A stretch of 64,000 nucleotides of DNA from Enterobacter sp. JBIWA008 (GTDB lineage: Bacteria; Pseudomonadota; Gammaproteobacteria; Enterobacterales; Enterobacteriaceae), in contig NZ_CP074149.1 in the NCBI RefSeq assembly GCF_019968765.1, forward strand, positions 1,984,001 through 2,048,000, in the 5' to 3' direction. Below, piece by piece: positions 46,211-56,710 of this stretch. Position 1 is the first letter of the stretch. Each line of letters begins with the position of its first letter. The position numbers and the translations under genes were made by a program. A model generated the notes under the pieces. The model was not told the DNA's origin. It ran no database searches and saw only the letters and a program-made list of their open reading frames with translations.

Positions 46211-46243
46211 GCCCTCACCCAACCCTCTCCCACGGGGAGAGGG
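46211..46243. repeat. CCCTCTCCC-type intergenic hairpin, copy 1
   Basis: CCCTCACCC then CCCTCTCCC-ACG-GGGAGAGGG, a perfect 9-base stem. An inverted copy lies at 55083-55115. It belongs to a family of short intergenic repeats seen in Enterobacter-type genomes. Confidence 0.75.
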
Positions 46244-46256
46244 CTTGATTGTCTTA

Positions 46257-47513
46257 CTACTTATGCGGGCTCCCGAGTGACTCCGCCAGCTGTTTCGCTA
46301 ACTGATTGTTGTCATCAGCCCCGTACTCCCAGAACATGGCTCCGGCGAGACCTTTCTCTTTGATGTAGTCCGCTTTGATCGCAACGGAACGTGGGTTCTC
46401 ATACGAAATCGCAAACTGCGCGTTGCCATCGGCACCCTTCACCGAGAGCCACGGCACTTTCGCCTGGTCGTCCCAGTGCTCGGTAAAGCGCTTCTGCGGA
46501 TCGTTCAACAGCTTCTTCACGATATCGTTGTACTTCACGTAGGTATCTTTGGTCAGGTCATAGCCGAGTGACTTGAACAACCCGATCTCCTGAGGTCCGA
46601 AGTAGGGCTGGGTAACCGGATTTTTTTGCGCATCCGGTTTCGTCCAGTCGATCCCCGACTCTACGGCGCGTTTCGGTACGCGGCCATAGAAACCAATCCC
46701 GAGGTTCATCTGCTGCGGCTTCAGCCCGGCGGCCAGATAGTTGTTCACCACAAAATCCACGCTGTACTTGTCTGCGGCAGCCACCGTCGGCCAGGCGCTT
46801 GAGTCATACAGGTTGGCATTGAAGTACTGCGTACCGTACGCCATGTCGTAGGTCATCAGGTTGATGTAGTCGAGCAGGGGCGCGATGGCTTTGATATCCA
46901 CCCAGCTTTTCGGACTTTCCGCATTCGCGCCTACCGCAATAGTAACCAGCTTTTTATGCCCGAACGCCGCGCGCATCTCTTTCAGCAGGGTGGTGAAGTT
47001 ATCCCGGTCGGCGGGCTGGCTTGCGACCAGACCCCAGGCGCCGTTGACCGGATACTCCCAGTCGAGATCGATCCCGTCCAGGTTGTATTTGTCGACAATC
47101 TCCTGCGCGGAGCGGATAAACACCGCGCGCGTCTCCTTGGTTGCCGCTGCGCCAGAGAAGCCACGCGCGCCCCAGCCGCCTACGGAAAGCAGCACTTTGA
47201 GGTTCGGGTTTTGTTTACGCAGGGTCGGGATGAGGGCCAGATCGGCGGCGACTTTTGGCGATAGCCAGATCTGATGCAGTTTCGCCGGATCTTTTAGCGC
47301 GGCGTTGGTTTCGTCTTTTTCGTCGTTATAGACCAGACCAAACGAGTAGTTCAGGTGGGTGATCTGACGAACGTCCAGTTTATTGATATCGCCACCCGGT
47401 CCGGCGGTGACATCTCCACCCCCGTTAAAGTAGCCAACGGACATGAGGGTACTGGCGGAGGCAACTGACGCGCAAAGCAAGGGTAATGCTGCCAGCAAGG
47501 GCAAACGTTTCAT
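46257..47513 (-). CDS. Secreted chitinase, glycoside hydrolase family 18
   Basis: 418 residues. A Sec signal peptide (MKRLPLLAALPLLCASVASA), then a single GH18 TIM barrel: substrate-strand KVLLSVGGWGARGFSG and the catalytic DGIDLDWEYP (D-x-x-D-x-D-x-E, Glu the acid). MTYDMAYG and the late MFWEYGADD are typical subsite motifs. No chitin-binding domain. It should cut chitin or chitooligosaccharides outside the cytoplasm. The ATG at 47513 with GAGGAA is preferred over the longer frame to 47624. The gene sits between yeaC and pncA, where E. coli K-12 has none. Confidence 0.92.
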   Translation of the reverse strand: MKRLPLLAALPLLCASVASASTLMSVGYFNGGGDVTAGPGGDINKLDVRQITHLNYSFGLVYNDEKDETNAALKDPAKLHQIWLSPKVAADLALIPTLRKQNPNLKVLLSVGGWGARGFSGAAATKETRAVFIRSAQEIVDKYNLDGIDLDWEYPVNGAWGLVASQPADRDNFTTLLKEMRAAFGHKKLVTIAVGANAESPKSWVDIKAIAPLLDYINLMTYDMAYGTQYFNANLYDSSAWPTVAAADKYSVDFVVNNYLAAGLKPQQMNLGIGFYGRVPKRAVESGIDWTKPDAQKNPVTQPYFGPQEIGLFKSLGYDLTKDTYVKYNDIVKKLLNDPQKRFTEHWDDQAKVPWLSVKGADGNAQFAISYENPRSVAIKADYIKEKGLAGAMFWEYGADDNNQLAKQLAESLGSPHK

Positions 47514-47518
47514 ACAAG

Positions 47519-47530
47519 TTCCTCTTTGAC
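47519..47530 (-). promoter_or_regulatory. Predicted ChiX sRNA pairing site over the chitinase ribosome site
   Basis: The mRNA reads GTCAAAGAGGAA, ending 5 bases before the ATG. It is the exact complement of the 12-base ChiX (MicM) seed TTCCTCTTTGAC, as I recall ChiX. ChiX silences chiP by the same kind of pairing. GAGGAA is also the Shine-Dalgarno, so pairing would block translation. Confidence 0.75.
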
Positions 47531-47652
47531 TTAACAAAACGACCACGCCACAGAAAAGGCGTGGCGAAAAAACAGCCTGACGAGAATAGCATTGCCGCTT
47601 CGCTGAGGATGCGAGGGAGTTCACTTTATGGGAGAGAGGAGAGGGTTGTTTT

Positions 47653-47679
47653 GCCGGGTAAGCGTCTGCGCTACCCGGC
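47653..47679. repeat. REP-like element between chitinase and pncA
   Basis: GCCGGGTA / TACCCGGC outer arms with an inner GCG / CGC stem and one bulged base. It lies just past the pncA stop. No T run follows on the pncA strand, so it is a REP-like repeat and not a classical terminator. Confidence 0.7.
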
Positions 47680-47688
47680 TTAAAAAGC

Positions 47689-48330
47689 TTACGCCTGCGT
47701 TTCCAGCCAGTCTTCGAGCGTATACAGCGTTGCGCCTTCCGCAGCCATATCCATAAACGCCTGAGCGCTGTCCTGCGGGTGAATATTCACCCCGCGGCAG
47801 CCGTCGGTGATGACGCTGACGGTATAACCTAACTGGAGCGCGTCCAGCACGGTAAACTTCACGCAGTAATCCGTTGCCAGGCCCAGCACAATCAGCTCCG
47901 TGATTTCGTGGTGACGTAACCACGCGTCCAGCGCCGTTTTCTGGCGATGCCCGTTATCAAAAAACGCGCTATAGCTGTCGATAGACGGATTTTCACCTTT
48001 ATGGAACACCGCATCGATGGCTTTCTGGTTCAGGAGCGGATGCAGCTCCGCGCCTTCCGTCTGCTGTACGCAGTGATCCGGCCAGAAGGTTTGCGCCAGC
48101 CCGTCGAGTTCACCTTGGGTGAACGGCTCAACGTTGTGCTGGCTGGCAAAGCTGCCATGGTTCGTCGGGTGCCAGTCCTGGCTTGCAACAACCGCTTCAC
48201 CGCGAGATTTGCACCAGTCAATCAGCGTGTTTGCCACGTCAACGGTGCTGTCACCTTCGGCGACGGCCAGCGCACCGCCCGCGCAGAAATCATTTTGCAA
48301 ATCGACCAGTAGCAGGGCGCGTTGCTTCAT
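47689..48330 (-). CDS. pncA: Nicotinamidase PncA
   Basis: 213 residues, isochorismatase fold. Asp in LLVDLQNDFCAGGAL, Lys/metal residues around SQDWHPTNHGSFAS, and catalytic Cys in GLATDYCVKFTVLDA. It converts nicotinamide to nicotinate in NAD salvage and activates pyrazinamide. The start at 48330 (MKQRALLLVD) is by homology. It lies 9 bases after ansA, as in E. coli. Confidence 0.96.
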   Translation of the reverse strand: MKQRALLLVDLQNDFCAGGALAVAEGDSTVDVANTLIDWCKSRGEAVVASQDWHPTNHGSFASQHNVEPFTQGELDGLAQTFWPDHCVQQTEGAELHPLLNQKAIDAVFHKGENPSIDSYSAFFDNGHRQKTALDAWLRHHEITELIVLGLATDYCVKFTVLDALQLGYTVSVITDGCRGVNIHPQDSAQAFMDMAAEGATLYTLEDWLETQA

Positions 48331-48339
48331 GAGCACTCC

Positions 48340-49356
48340 TTATTCGTCCGGGGTCAGCTCGCCGCGCAGGTTTTGCATCATCGCGCTGCGAATGGACTGA
48401 ATGTCCAGATCCTGACTCAGTAAATAGTGAAGTTTAGTCAGCGTTGCCTCAACGGTCATATCGAAGCCGCTGATAACCCCCGCATGCGCCAGCGCGTTAC
48501 CGGTGGCATAGCCGCCCATGTTGACCTTTCCGGACATACACTGTGTCAGGTTCACGACCACAATTCCGCGCTCGCTGGCTTCATGAAGCTCTTTCAGGAA
48601 TTCGCCGTTCTGCGGCGCATTGCCCACGCCGTAGGAGCGCAGAATCAGCGCTTTCACCGGCTGGCGCAGGAAGTTACGCACCACGTCCGCAGAGATACCC
48701 GGGTAGATAGTGACCACGCCAATCGGTTGCGGAGTAATCGGATGCACAATCAGCTCGCCGGCGGTGTTCGGCGCAGGCGGCGTGCCCAGACGACGGATAT
48801 GAATCCCAGCCTCCAGCAGCGGCTGCAGGTTAGGGGACGCGAAGGCGTCAAAACCGTCGGCATGGGCTTTGGTGGTGCGGTTGCCGCGATAGAGGCGGTT
48901 GTTGAAGAACAGCGACACTTCATTGATCGGGTAATTCGCCGCCACGTACAGGGAGTTTAGCAGGTTGATCTGCCCGTCCGAGCGCAGCTCCGCCAGCGGG
49001 ATTTGCGATCCGGTGACGATAACCGGCTTGCTCAGGTTCTCAAGCATGAAGGAGAGCGCCGAGGCTGTAAACGCCATGGTGTCGGTGCCGTGCAGGATCA
49101 CGAAGCCGTCGTACTGGTCGTAATGGGCTTTAATGTCATCCGCGATGTGCTGCCAGTCTTCCGGCGTCATGTCGGAGGAGTCCATCAGCGGCTCGTATTC
49201 GTGGATGGTGAAGTCAGGCATTTCCGGACGGTGGAATTCAGGCATCAGCGCAAGCTGACGCTGCAGGTGGCCGGAGACGGGGATATAGCCGTTTTCAGAG
49301 CGCTGCATACCGATGGTACCGCCAGTGTAGGCTACATAAATCGATTTCTTCTGCAT
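48340..49356 (-). CDS. ansA: Cytoplasmic L-asparaginase I
   Basis: 338 residues, the same as E. coli AnsA. Catalytic Thr in YVAYTGGTIGMQ and second Thr in VILHGTDTMAFTASAL, with Lys-containing SKPVIVTGSQIPL. No signal peptide, so it is the low-affinity cytoplasmic enzyme. It is followed closely by pncA; an sppA terminator lies upstream. Confidence 0.96.
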   Translation of the reverse strand: MQKKSIYVAYTGGTIGMQRSENGYIPVSGHLQRQLALMPEFHRPEMPDFTIHEYEPLMDSSDMTPEDWQHIADDIKAHYDQYDGFVILHGTDTMAFTASALSFMLENLSKPVIVTGSQIPLAELRSDGQINLLNSLYVAANYPINEVSLFFNNRLYRGNRTTKAHADGFDAFASPNLQPLLEAGIHIRRLGTPPAPNTAGELIVHPITPQPIGVVTIYPGISADVVRNFLRQPVKALILRSYGVGNAPQNGEFLKELHEASERGIVVVNLTQCMSGKVNMGGYATGNALAHAGVISGFDMTVEATLTKLHYLLSQDLDIQSIRSAMMQNLRGELTPDE

Positions 49357-49382
49357 GGTAGTGAGTTCTTGTTCTTCAAAAG

Positions 49383-49412
49383 AAAAAAATCCCCTCTTCG
49401 CGGGAAGAGGGG
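49383..49412 (-). terminator. sppA terminator
   Basis: On the minus strand CCCCTCTTC / GAAGAGGGG around CCGC, followed by ATTTTTTTCTTTT. A strong intrinsic terminator. Confidence 0.9.
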
Positions 49413-49419
49413 ACGGATT

Positions 49420-51276
49420 TTAACGGACGTTAGCGCAGGTCAGGCAAAACGCGTAACGACTCTGTGGATCGTTAAAGGCCGCGAGCTTATCGCTTTCCGC
49501 CTTCATCGCTTTCGCTGCGGTGGCGACCGGCGCAGGCAGGTAAGCCTGCATCGCCTCCGGCAACATGGCGCGTACCGAGCCGGACATGCTGTCCATGACC
49601 ATATCGAAGAACGAAGGCTCGTCCTGATAATACTCGATATGCCACTGCTTGAGTTTCGCCAGCTCGGCGGCTTTCTTCACCGCATCATCGAAGTCGCCAA
49701 GGCTGTCTACCAGACCGTTGCTCTTCGCATCCTGGCCGGTCCAGACGTGGCCCTGCGCGATCTGGTCGATCTGCTCAGGCGTCTTTTTACGCGAGTCCGC
49801 TACCAGGGTGATAAAGCGTTTATAGCCGTTCTCAATGCTGAGCTGCATCATCTCAGAGACTTCCGGCGGCAGGGATTTGGTCACCGACACATCCGCCAGC
49901 GGGGAGGTGGCCACGCCATCGGTATGCACGCCCAGAGAATCCAGGCTGTTCTCCACGGTGTTGATCACCCCGAAGATGCCAATCGAACCGGTCAGCGTGC
50001 TTGGGTTCGCCACGATGTAGTTGGCTGGCGTTGAGATCCAGTAACCCCCGGAGGCGGCCATTCCGCCCATGGATACGACCACCGGCTTGCCGGCGGCGCG
50101 CGCCGCGGCCAGTTCAGCGCGGATCACCTCGGAGGCGCTGACGCTGCCGCCAGGGCTGTTCACCCGCAGGACAATCGCTTTCACTTTCGGATCCAGGCGA
50201 GCATCGCGGATTTGTGACGCGGTAGTATCACCGCCCACGTTCCCCGGGGTCTCCTGACCGTCCATGATGGCGCCGTTGGCAAACACCACCGCGACGCTGT
50301 CACCGTTCTCATCCGGTTTCTTCGCCGAGTAATCGTACATGCTGATGGCGCTGTAATTTTTGTCCTCTTTGCTCCAGCCAAACTGTTTGCTCAGGGATTT
50401 TTCAATCTCGGGGCTGGTGCCCAGGGCATCAACCAGTTTGTTATCGAGCGCATATTTGGCGGTATCACCGTCAACCTTGCGCAGGCCTTCCAGCACGCCC
50501 TGCGCGCCAGGGAACGCCTGCTCAGGCGTAATCTGGCGGTTGGCGGCAACGGTGCCGAGATAGTTCTGCCACAGCTCGCCAATCCAGCGGCTGTCCGCTT
50601 CGCGGGCGGCAGGAGACATGTCGTCGCGGATAAACGGCTCTACGGCTGATTTATACGTGCCGACGCGGAAGACGTGGGTGGTGACCTTCAGCTTGTCGAG
50701 CAGCGATTTGTAGTACAGGCCGTTGGTGGCAAAGCCGTGCAGATCCACCGTGCCCTGCGGGGAGAGCCAGATTTTATTGGCGAAGCTCGCCAGATAATAT
50801 TGCCCCTGGCTGTAGCTGTCGCCCACGGCAATCACAGGCTTGCCGCTGTCGCGGAATTCGCGCAGCGCTTTACCGATGTACTGCATAGAAGGCTGATCGC
50901 CTCCGGCAAAATCTTTCAGATCCAGCACGATCCCGGTGATGTTCCGGTCGTCTTTGGCCTGGCGGATGGTATCGACGATATCGAACAGGGAATTTTCCTG
51001 CAGACGGTCTGATGTCGCGCCAAACAGCTGGCGGCTGATTGCCCCCAGGCGGTTGCTGGCGGACGGTTTATCTACGATAACGCCGGTGATATCGAGTAAC
51101 AGAGCCCCGCGAGTAGAATGCTGCGCCTGATTCGCGTTGCTGATATGTATCCAGATGCCCGCACACACCAGAACCAGCAGGATGAAGAAGATGTTCATCA
51201 CCAGGTTGCGGACGAAGTTGAGCAGTCGCCACGTCCATTTAAAGAAACCGGCAATGATTCGCCAAAGGGTTCGCAT
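49420..51276 (-). CDS. sppA: Signal peptide peptidase SppA (protease IV)
   Basis: 618 residues (E. coli 618). One N-terminal membrane anchor ([19 protein letters not shown]), then two tandem S49 domains. The Lys-Ser dyad is split between them: Lys in [12 protein letters not shown] and Ser in [14 protein letters not shown]. It digests signal peptides in the inner membrane after processing. Tetrameric in E. coli. Confidence 0.96.
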   Translation of the reverse strand: MRTLWRIIAGFFKWTWRLLNFVRNLVMNIFFILLVLVCAGIWIHISNANQAQHSTRGALLLDITGVIVDKPSASNRLGAISRQLFGATSDRLQENSLFDIVDTIRQAKDDRNITGIVLDLKDFAGGDQPSMQYIGKALREFRDSGKPVIAVGDSYSQGQYYLASFANKIWLSPQGTVDLHGFATNGLYYKSLLDKLKVTTHVFRVGTYKSAVEPFIRDDMSPAAREADSRWIGELWQNYLGTVAANRQITPEQAFPGAQGVLEGLRKVDGDTAKYALDNKLVDALGTSPEIEKSLSKQFGWSKEDKNYSAISMYDYSAKKPDENGDSVAVVFANGAIMDGQETPGNVGGDTTASQIRDARLDPKVKAIVLRVNSPGGSVSASEVIRAELAAARAAGKPVVVSMGGMAASGGYWISTPANYIVANPSTLTGSIGIFGVINTVENSLDSLGVHTDGVATSPLADVSVTKSLPPEVSEMMQLSIENGYKRFITLVADSRKKTPEQIDQIAQGHVWTGQDAKSNGLVDSLGDFDDAVKKAAELAKLKQWHIEYYQDEPSFFDMVMDSMSGSVRAMLPEAMQAYLPAPVATAAKAMKAESDKLAAFNDPQSRYAFCLTCANVR

Positions 51277-51443
51277 GTATTCTCCCTAACCAGAAAATGA
51301 CTGTTTCCGTCGCCACTGGACGGTAATGTTGGGTTATCGTAATGACCCAACCGCCACTTGTCAGCAGGAATCGCCTGCCAGGCTGTAACAAAATCTGCCG
51401 TCGTGTTAATTTTGTGAGTAAATTTCAAGAAAGGAGTTAACCA

Positions 51444-51995
51444 ATGGACGCACTCGAACTGCTTGTTAACCGCCGTAGCGCTTCCCGTCTGGCCGAACCT
51501 GCCCCGGCAGGCGAGCAGCTGGAGAACATTCTGCGTGCCGGCATGCGTGCCCCCGATCACGGCACGCTGCAGCCGTGGCACTTCTTTGTGATTGAAGGCG
51601 AAGGCCGCGATCGTTTCAGCCAGCTGCTGGAGCAGGGTGCGGTGGCCGCCGGGCAGGATGAGAAAGGTATCGACAAGGCGCGTAATGCCCCGTTCCGCGC
51701 CCCGATGATCGTCACCGTCGTGGCGAAATGTCAGGCTGGCCATAAGGTGCCGGTCTGGGAGCAGGAGATGTCCGCAGGCTGTGCGGTGATGGCGATGCAA
51801 ATGGCCGCCGTCGCGCAGGGTTTTAACGGGATCTGGCGTACCGGAGCGCTGACCGAAAGCCCGGCGGTTCGTGACGGTTTTGGCTGCGGTGAGCATGACA
51901 AAATTGTCGGCTTCCTCTATCTCGGCACCCCGCAGCTTAAAGCCTCCAGCACCATCAGCGTGCCGGACACCACGCCTTTCGTCAGCCGTTTCTGA
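51444..51995 (+). CDS. ydjA: YdjA, nitroreductase-family flavoprotein
   Basis: 183 residues, the same length as E. coli YdjA. FMN-binding NRRSASRL at 10-17 and [14 protein letters not shown]; a C-terminal FLYLGTP. A minimal NADPH/FMN oxidoreductase whose natural substrate is unclear. It reads away from sppA and is followed by selD. Confidence 0.95.
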   Translation: MDALELLVNRRSASRLAEPAPAGEQLENILRAGMRAPDHGTLQPWHFFVIEGEGRDRFSQLLEQGAVAAGQDEKGIDKARNAPFRAPMIVTVVAKCQAGHKVPVWEQEMSAGCAVMAMQMAAVAQGFNGIWRTGALTESPAVRDGFGCGEHDKIVGFLYLGTPQLKASSTISVPDTTPFVSRF

Positions 51996-52111
51996 TAACG
52001 CACGCTAAACTGTCTGGATTCTGAGCATCTGCCGCAGAATTCAGACGGTCATACTTACCTCTTTATGGAATGAGCGCTACCATAGCGCGATTGAGATGAC
52101 AGGAGACGTCC

Positions 52112-53155
52112 ATGAGCGAGCAAACCATTCGTTTAACGCAGTACAGCCACGGAGCCGGTTGCGGTTGTAAAATTTCCCCGAAAGTGCTGGAGACCATCCT
52201 GCACAGTGAACAGGCGAAGTTTGTCGACCCGAACCTGCTTGTCGGCAACGAAACGCGTGACGATGCTGCAGTTTATGACTTAGGTAACGGCACCAGCATT
52301 ATCAGCACCACCGACTTCTTTATGCCGATTGTCGACAACCCGTTCGACTTCGGCCGTATTGCGGCCACCAACGCCATCAGCGATATCTTCGCGATGGGCG
52401 GTAAGCCAATCATGGCGATTGCCATTCTGGGTTGGCCGATCAACACCATCCCGCCGGAAGTGGCCCGTGAAGTGATTGATGGCGGACGTTTTGCCTGCCA
52501 GCAGGCGGGGATTGCGCTGGCCGGCGGTCACTCTATTGATGCGCCCGAACCTATCTTTGGCCTGGCGGTGACGGGCGTGGTGCCGACCGACCGCGTGAAG
52601 CGCAACAGCACCGCGCAGGCGGGCTGCAAGCTGTTCCTTACCAAGCCGCTTGGCATTGGCGTGCTGACAACCGCCGAGAAAAAATCCCTGCTGAAACCGG
52701 AGCACAAGGGCCTTGCAACGGAAGTCATGTGCCAGATGAACCTCGCCGGTGCGGCGCTTGCCAATATCGACGGCGTGAAGGCGATGACCGACGTCACCGG
52801 TTTTGGTCTGCTGGGACACCTCTCTGAAGTGTGTCAGGGCGCGGGCGTACAGGCGCAGGTCTGGTATCAGGACGTGCCGAAGCTGCCGGGCGTGGAGGAG
52901 TATATTGCTCAGGACGCGGTCCCGGGCGGTACCCAGCGTAACTTCGCCAGCTACGGTCACCTGATGGGCGAAATGCCTGAGGAGTGGCGCAACCTGCTGT
53001 GCGATCCGCAAACTTCCGGCGGCCTGCTGCTGGCGGTCACGCCGGAATCCGAAGCCGAGGTTCAGGCCACTGCCGCCGAGTTCGGCATCACCCTGACGGC
53101 GATCGGCGAGCTGGTGACCGCGCGCGGCGGTCGTCCGATGATTGAGATCCGTTAA
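52112..53155 (+). CDS. selD: Selenide, water dikinase SelD
   Basis: 347 residues. Catalytic Cys17 and Lys20 in [11 protein letters not shown] (a Cys and not selenocysteine enzyme), with ATP-binding DDAAVYDLG and [14 protein letters not shown]. It makes selenophosphate for selenocysteine and selenouridine. It precedes topB by 4 bases, as in E. coli. Confidence 0.97.
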   Translation: MSEQTIRLTQYSHGAGCGCKISPKVLETILHSEQAKFVDPNLLVGNETRDDAAVYDLGNGTSIISTTDFFMPIVDNPFDFGRIAATNAISDIFAMGGKPIMAIAILGWPINTIPPEVAREVIDGGRFACQQAGIALAGGHSIDAPEPIFGLAVTGVVPTDRVKRNSTAQAGCKLFLTKPLGIGVLTTAEKKSLLKPEHKGLATEVMCQMNLAGAALANIDGVKAMTDVTGFGLLGHLSEVCQGAGVQAQVWYQDVPKLPGVEEYIAQDAVPGGTQRNFASYGHLMGEMPEEWRNLLCDPQTSGGLLLAVTPESEAEVQATAAEFGITLTAIGELVTARGGRPMIEIR

Positions 53156-53159
53156 TTCG

Positions 53160-55067
53160 ATGCGGTTGTTTATTGCCGAAAAGCCGAGCCTGGCCCGTGC
53201 CATTGCCGATGTGCTGCCTAAGCCGCATCGCAAAGGCGACGGCTTTATCGAATGCGGTAACGGGCAGGTGGTCACCTGGTGTATTGGTCACCTGCTTGAG
53301 CAGGCGCAGCCGGACGTCTACGACAGCCGCTACGCCCGCTGGAACCTGAACGATCTGCCCATCGTGCCGGAAAAATGGCGCCTGCAGCCCCGGCCTTCGG
53401 TCACCAAACAGCTCAACGTGATCAAGCGTTTCCTGCATGAAGCGGCTGAAATCGTGCACGCGGGTGACCCGGACAGGGAAGGGCAGCTCCTGGTCGATGA
53501 AGTGCTGGACTACCTGGAGCTGGCACCTGAAAAGCGTCAGCAGGTGCAGCGCTGTTTAATTAACGACCTCAACCCGCAGGCCGTCGAGCGAGCCATTTCG
53601 CGCCTGCGCGCCAACAGCGAGTTTATTCCGCTGTGCGTTTCCGCGCTGGCGCGTGCGCGCGCGGACTGGCTGTACGGTATCAACATGACTCGCGCCTACA
53701 CCATCCTCGGGCGCAACGCAGGCTATCAGGGCGTACTCTCCGTGGGCCGCGTGCAGACGCCGGTGCTGGGGCTGGTCGTGCGTCGTGACGAAGAGATTGA
53801 GAACTTCGTCGCCAAAGATTTCTTTGAAGTGAAAGCGCATATCGTCACCCCAAAAGACGAGCGCTTTACCGCCGTCTGGCAGCCGAGCGACGCCTGCGAA
53901 TCGTATCAGGATGAAGAGGGGCGTTTGCTGCACCGCCCGCTGGCGGAGCATGTGGTTAACCGCATTACCGGTCAGCCGGCTATCGTCACCAGCTATAACG
54001 ATAAACGGGAATCAGAACCCGCGCCGCTGCCGTTCTCGCTGTCGGCTCTGCAGATTGAGGCCGCGAAGCGCTTTGGCCTCAGCGCGCAGAACGTGCTGGA
54101 CATCTGCCAGAAGCTCTACGAAACCCATAAGCTCATCACCTACCCGCGTTCGGACAGCCGCTATCTGCCTGAAGAGCACTTTGCCGGACGCCATTCGGTG
54201 ATGAACGCCATCAGCGTCCACGCGCCGGATCTGCTGCCGCAGCCGGCGGTGAACCCGGACACCCATAACCGCTGCTGGGACGACAAAAAGGTGGACGCTC
54301 ACCACGCGATTATCCCGACGGCGCGCGCCAGCAGCGTCAACCTGACCGACAACGAAGCGAAGGTCTATAACCTGATCGCCCGTCAGTACCTGATGCAGTT
54401 CTGCCCGGACGCGGTATTCCGTAAGTGCGTGATTGAGCTTGAGATAGCCAAAGGCAAGTTTATCGCCAAAGCGCGTTTCCTCGCAGAAGCAGGCTGGCGC
54501 ACGCTGCTGGGGAATAAAGAGCGCGACGAAGAGAACGACGGCACGCCGCTGCCGGTGGTCGCTAAAGATGACGAACTGCTGTGCGAGAAGGGCGAAGTGG
54601 TTGAACGTCAGACCCAGCCGCCGCGCCATTTCACCGATGCGACGCTGCTGTCGGCGATGACCGGGATAGCCCGGTTTGTGCAGGATAAAGATCTGAAGAA
54701 GATCCTGCGCGCCACCGACGGTCTGGGTACGGAAGCAACCCGCGCGGGGATCATCGAGCTGCTCTTTAAGCGCGGCTTCCTGGAGAAAAAGGGACGCTAC
54801 ATCCACTCAACGGAACCGGGCCGGGCGCTGATCCACTCTCTGCCGGAGCTGGCCGCGAGGCCGGACATGACCGCGCACTGGGAATCGGTGCTGACGCAGA
54901 TCAGCGAGAAGCAGTGCCGCTATCAGGACTTTATGCAGCCGCTGGTGGGAACGCTTTACCAGCTTATCGATCAGGCGCGCAGCACGCCGGTAAAAACGTT
55001 CAGGGGGATGGTTGCTCCCGGTGGTGGCGCGAAGAAACCGTTTAAAAAGAAAAAGAGCGCGGCCTGA
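53160..55067 (+). CDS. topB: DNA topoisomerase III
   Basis: 635 residues (653 in E. coli). Toprim domain ([33 protein letters not shown]) and active-site Tyr in [14 protein letters not shown]. The C-terminal tail is basic ([11 protein letters not shown]) and shorter than in E. coli. It is a type IA enzyme that decatenates replicating chromosomes. The start at 53160 follows the selD stop directly; the longer frame from 53142 overlaps selD. Confidence 0.97.
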   Translation: MRLFIAEKPSLARAIADVLPKPHRKGDGFIECGNGQVVTWCIGHLLEQAQPDVYDSRYARWNLNDLPIVPEKWRLQPRPSVTKQLNVIKRFLHEAAEIVHAGDPDREGQLLVDEVLDYLELAPEKRQQVQRCLINDLNPQAVERAISRLRANSEFIPLCVSALARARADWLYGINMTRAYTILGRNAGYQGVLSVGRVQTPVLGLVVRRDEEIENFVAKDFFEVKAHIVTPKDERFTAVWQPSDACESYQDEEGRLLHRPLAEHVVNRITGQPAIVTSYNDKRESEPAPLPFSLSALQIEAAKRFGLSAQNVLDICQKLYETHKLITYPRSDSRYLPEEHFAGRHSVMNAISVHAPDLLPQPAVNPDTHNRCWDDKKVDAHHAIIPTARASSVNLTDNEAKVYNLIARQYLMQFCPDAVFRKCVIELEIAKGKFIAKARFLAEAGWRTLLGNKERDEENDGTPLPVVAKDDELLCEKGEVVERQTQPPRHFTDATLLSAMTGIARFVQDKDLKKILRATDGLGTEATRAGIIELLFKRGFLEKKGRYIHSTEPGRALIHSLPELAARPDMTAHWESVLTQISEKQCRYQDFMQPLVGTLYQLIDQARSTPVKTFRGMVAPGGGAKKPFKKKKSAA

Positions 55068-55082
55068 TACGCCTGGTTTTCT

Positions 55083-55115
55083 CCCTCTCCCGGTGGGAGA
55101 GGGCCGGGGTGAGGG
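55083..55115. repeat. CCCTCTCCC-type intergenic hairpin, copy 2
   Basis: CCCTCTCCC-GGT-GGGAGAGGG followed by GGGGTGAGGG: the inverse of the copy at 46211-46243. It lies between convergent topB and gdhA and may help end both transcripts. Confidence 0.75.
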
Positions 55116-55138
55116 CAGCCGGCCGCACGCTATAAACC

Positions 55139-56482
55139 TTAAATCACACCCTGGCCAATCATCGCATCCGCCACCTTCACAAACCCGGCGATATTCGCCC
55201 CGCGCACGTAGTTGGTTTGCGACGCCTCGCCGCCGTACTCCACGCAGGCATGGTGAATATCCAGCATGATATGGTGCAGGCGCGCATCCACTTTCTCCGC
55301 CTTCCAGCCGAGACGCGCGGCGTTTTGCGCCATCTCGAGGCCGGAGGTCGCCACGCCGCCCGCGTTAGCGGCCTTGCCCGGGGCAAACAGCACGCCCGCT
55401 TCCAGGAACAGGTCCGTCGCATCGATGGTGGTCGGCATATTCGCCCCTTCGGCCACCGCTTTTACGCCATTGCTAATCAGCGTGCGCGCGGCGTCCACGT
55501 CCAGCTCATTCTGCGTGGCGCACGGCAGGGCGATATCCACCGGCACGCCCCACGGCTGTTTACCTTCAAGGTAGGTCAGGCCAAACTCCCGGGCGTAATC
55601 CGCCACGCGGCCATCGCGGCTGGCTTTGATTTCACACAGGCGGGCCAGTTTCTCTGCCGTGAATCCCGCTTCATCCACCACCGTGCCGCTCGAGTCAGAG
55701 GCGGTCACCACGCGAGCGCCAAACTGCATCGCTTTCTCAATAGCATACTGCGCTACGTTACCGGAGCCGGACACCGCAACGCGCATGCCTTCAAAGCCTA
55801 AACCGTGACGCTTGAGCATCGCCTCGCTGAAATAAACCAGGCCGTATCCTGTCGCTTCCGGGCGGATCAGGCTCCCGCCAAACGACAGCCCCTTGCCGGT
55901 AAAGACGCAGGCGCTATTGTTGGAGAGCTTTTTCATCATCCCGGCCATAAAGCCCACTTCTCGTCCGCCCACGCCGATGTCACCGGCAGGAACATCGGTA
56001 TCCGGGCCGAGGTGGCGATAGAGCTCGGTCATCAGCGACTGGCAGAAGCGCATCACTTCGCCTTCGCTTTTACCTTTCGGGTCGAAATCGCTGCCGCCTT
56101 TCCCGCCGCCCATCGGTAGCGTGGTGAGGGCGTTTTTAAAGGTCTGCTCGAAGCCGAGGAATTTCAGAATCGACAGGTTCACGGACGGATGAAAACGCAT
56201 GCCGCCCTTAAACGGGCCAATGGCCGAGTTAAACTGTACGCGCCACGCGCGGTTAACCTGTACCTGATTGCGATCGTCAACCCACGTCACGCGGAACTGG
56301 ATTACGCGCTCTGGCTCGACAAGGCGTTCAAGCAGCGACATCTGGCGATAACGCGGGTTTTGTTCAAGGAAGGGCCACAGGGTGGTCATAACTTCACGTA
56401 CGGCCTGCGCGAACTCGCTTTGGTGCGGGTCGCGCTGCTGAACATGGGCAAGGAAACTTTCCAGAGAGCTTGTCTGATCCAT
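55139..56482 (-). CDS. gdhA: NADP-specific glutamate dehydrogenase
   Basis: 447 residues (E. coli 447). The glutamate-binding and catalytic stretch GGMRFHPSVNLSILKFLGFE, then LPMGGGKGGSDFDPKG, with the catalytic Lys and Asp in VPAGDIGVGGREVGFM. NADP fold SGSGNVAQYAIEKA. It assimilates ammonia at high nitrogen. Convergent with topB; a purine-rich site (GAGGTTC) precedes the start. Confidence 0.98.
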   Translation of the reverse strand: MDQTSSLESFLAHVQQRDPHQSEFAQAVREVMTTLWPFLEQNPRYRQMSLLERLVEPERVIQFRVTWVDDRNQVQVNRAWRVQFNSAIGPFKGGMRFHPSVNLSILKFLGFEQTFKNALTTLPMGGGKGGSDFDPKGKSEGEVMRFCQSLMTELYRHLGPDTDVPAGDIGVGGREVGFMAGMMKKLSNNSACVFTGKGLSFGGSLIRPEATGYGLVYFSEAMLKRHGLGFEGMRVAVSGSGNVAQYAIEKAMQFGARVVTASDSSGTVVDEAGFTAEKLARLCEIKASRDGRVADYAREFGLTYLEGKQPWGVPVDIALPCATQNELDVDAARTLISNGVKAVAEGANMPTTIDATDLFLEAGVLFAPGKAANAGGVATSGLEMAQNAARLGWKAEKVDARLHHIMLDIHHACVEYGGEASQTNYVRGANIAGFVKVADAMIGQGVI

Positions 56483-56710
56483 AGATATAAGAACCTCTTA
56501 TCGTATTTTATGTGTATTACTTATGCGATTTGTGTTGTTTTTTTGACTATACCACCCGTACCGCTTTGTGAGGCAAGCAGAAATTTATGACGAAAGGGAA
56601 ATTAATGAGAGGGAGTGCGTCATAACTAAAAGCGATGAAGAGATAAATTAAAGGTTCCGCTCTGATTTACCGTTATAGTCATTATCAAGGAACCTCAGGA
56701 AGATGTGTCT

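Noticed and set aside
49003..50034. 343-codon frame on the plus strand opposite ansA and sppA
   Set aside because: It lies antisense to two clear genes and its sequence is the Arg/His-rich type produced by reverse reading of GC-rich coding DNA.
52280..53275. 331-codon minus-strand frame opposite selD
   Set aside because: Antisense shadow of selD and topB starts; composition is that of reversed coding sequence.
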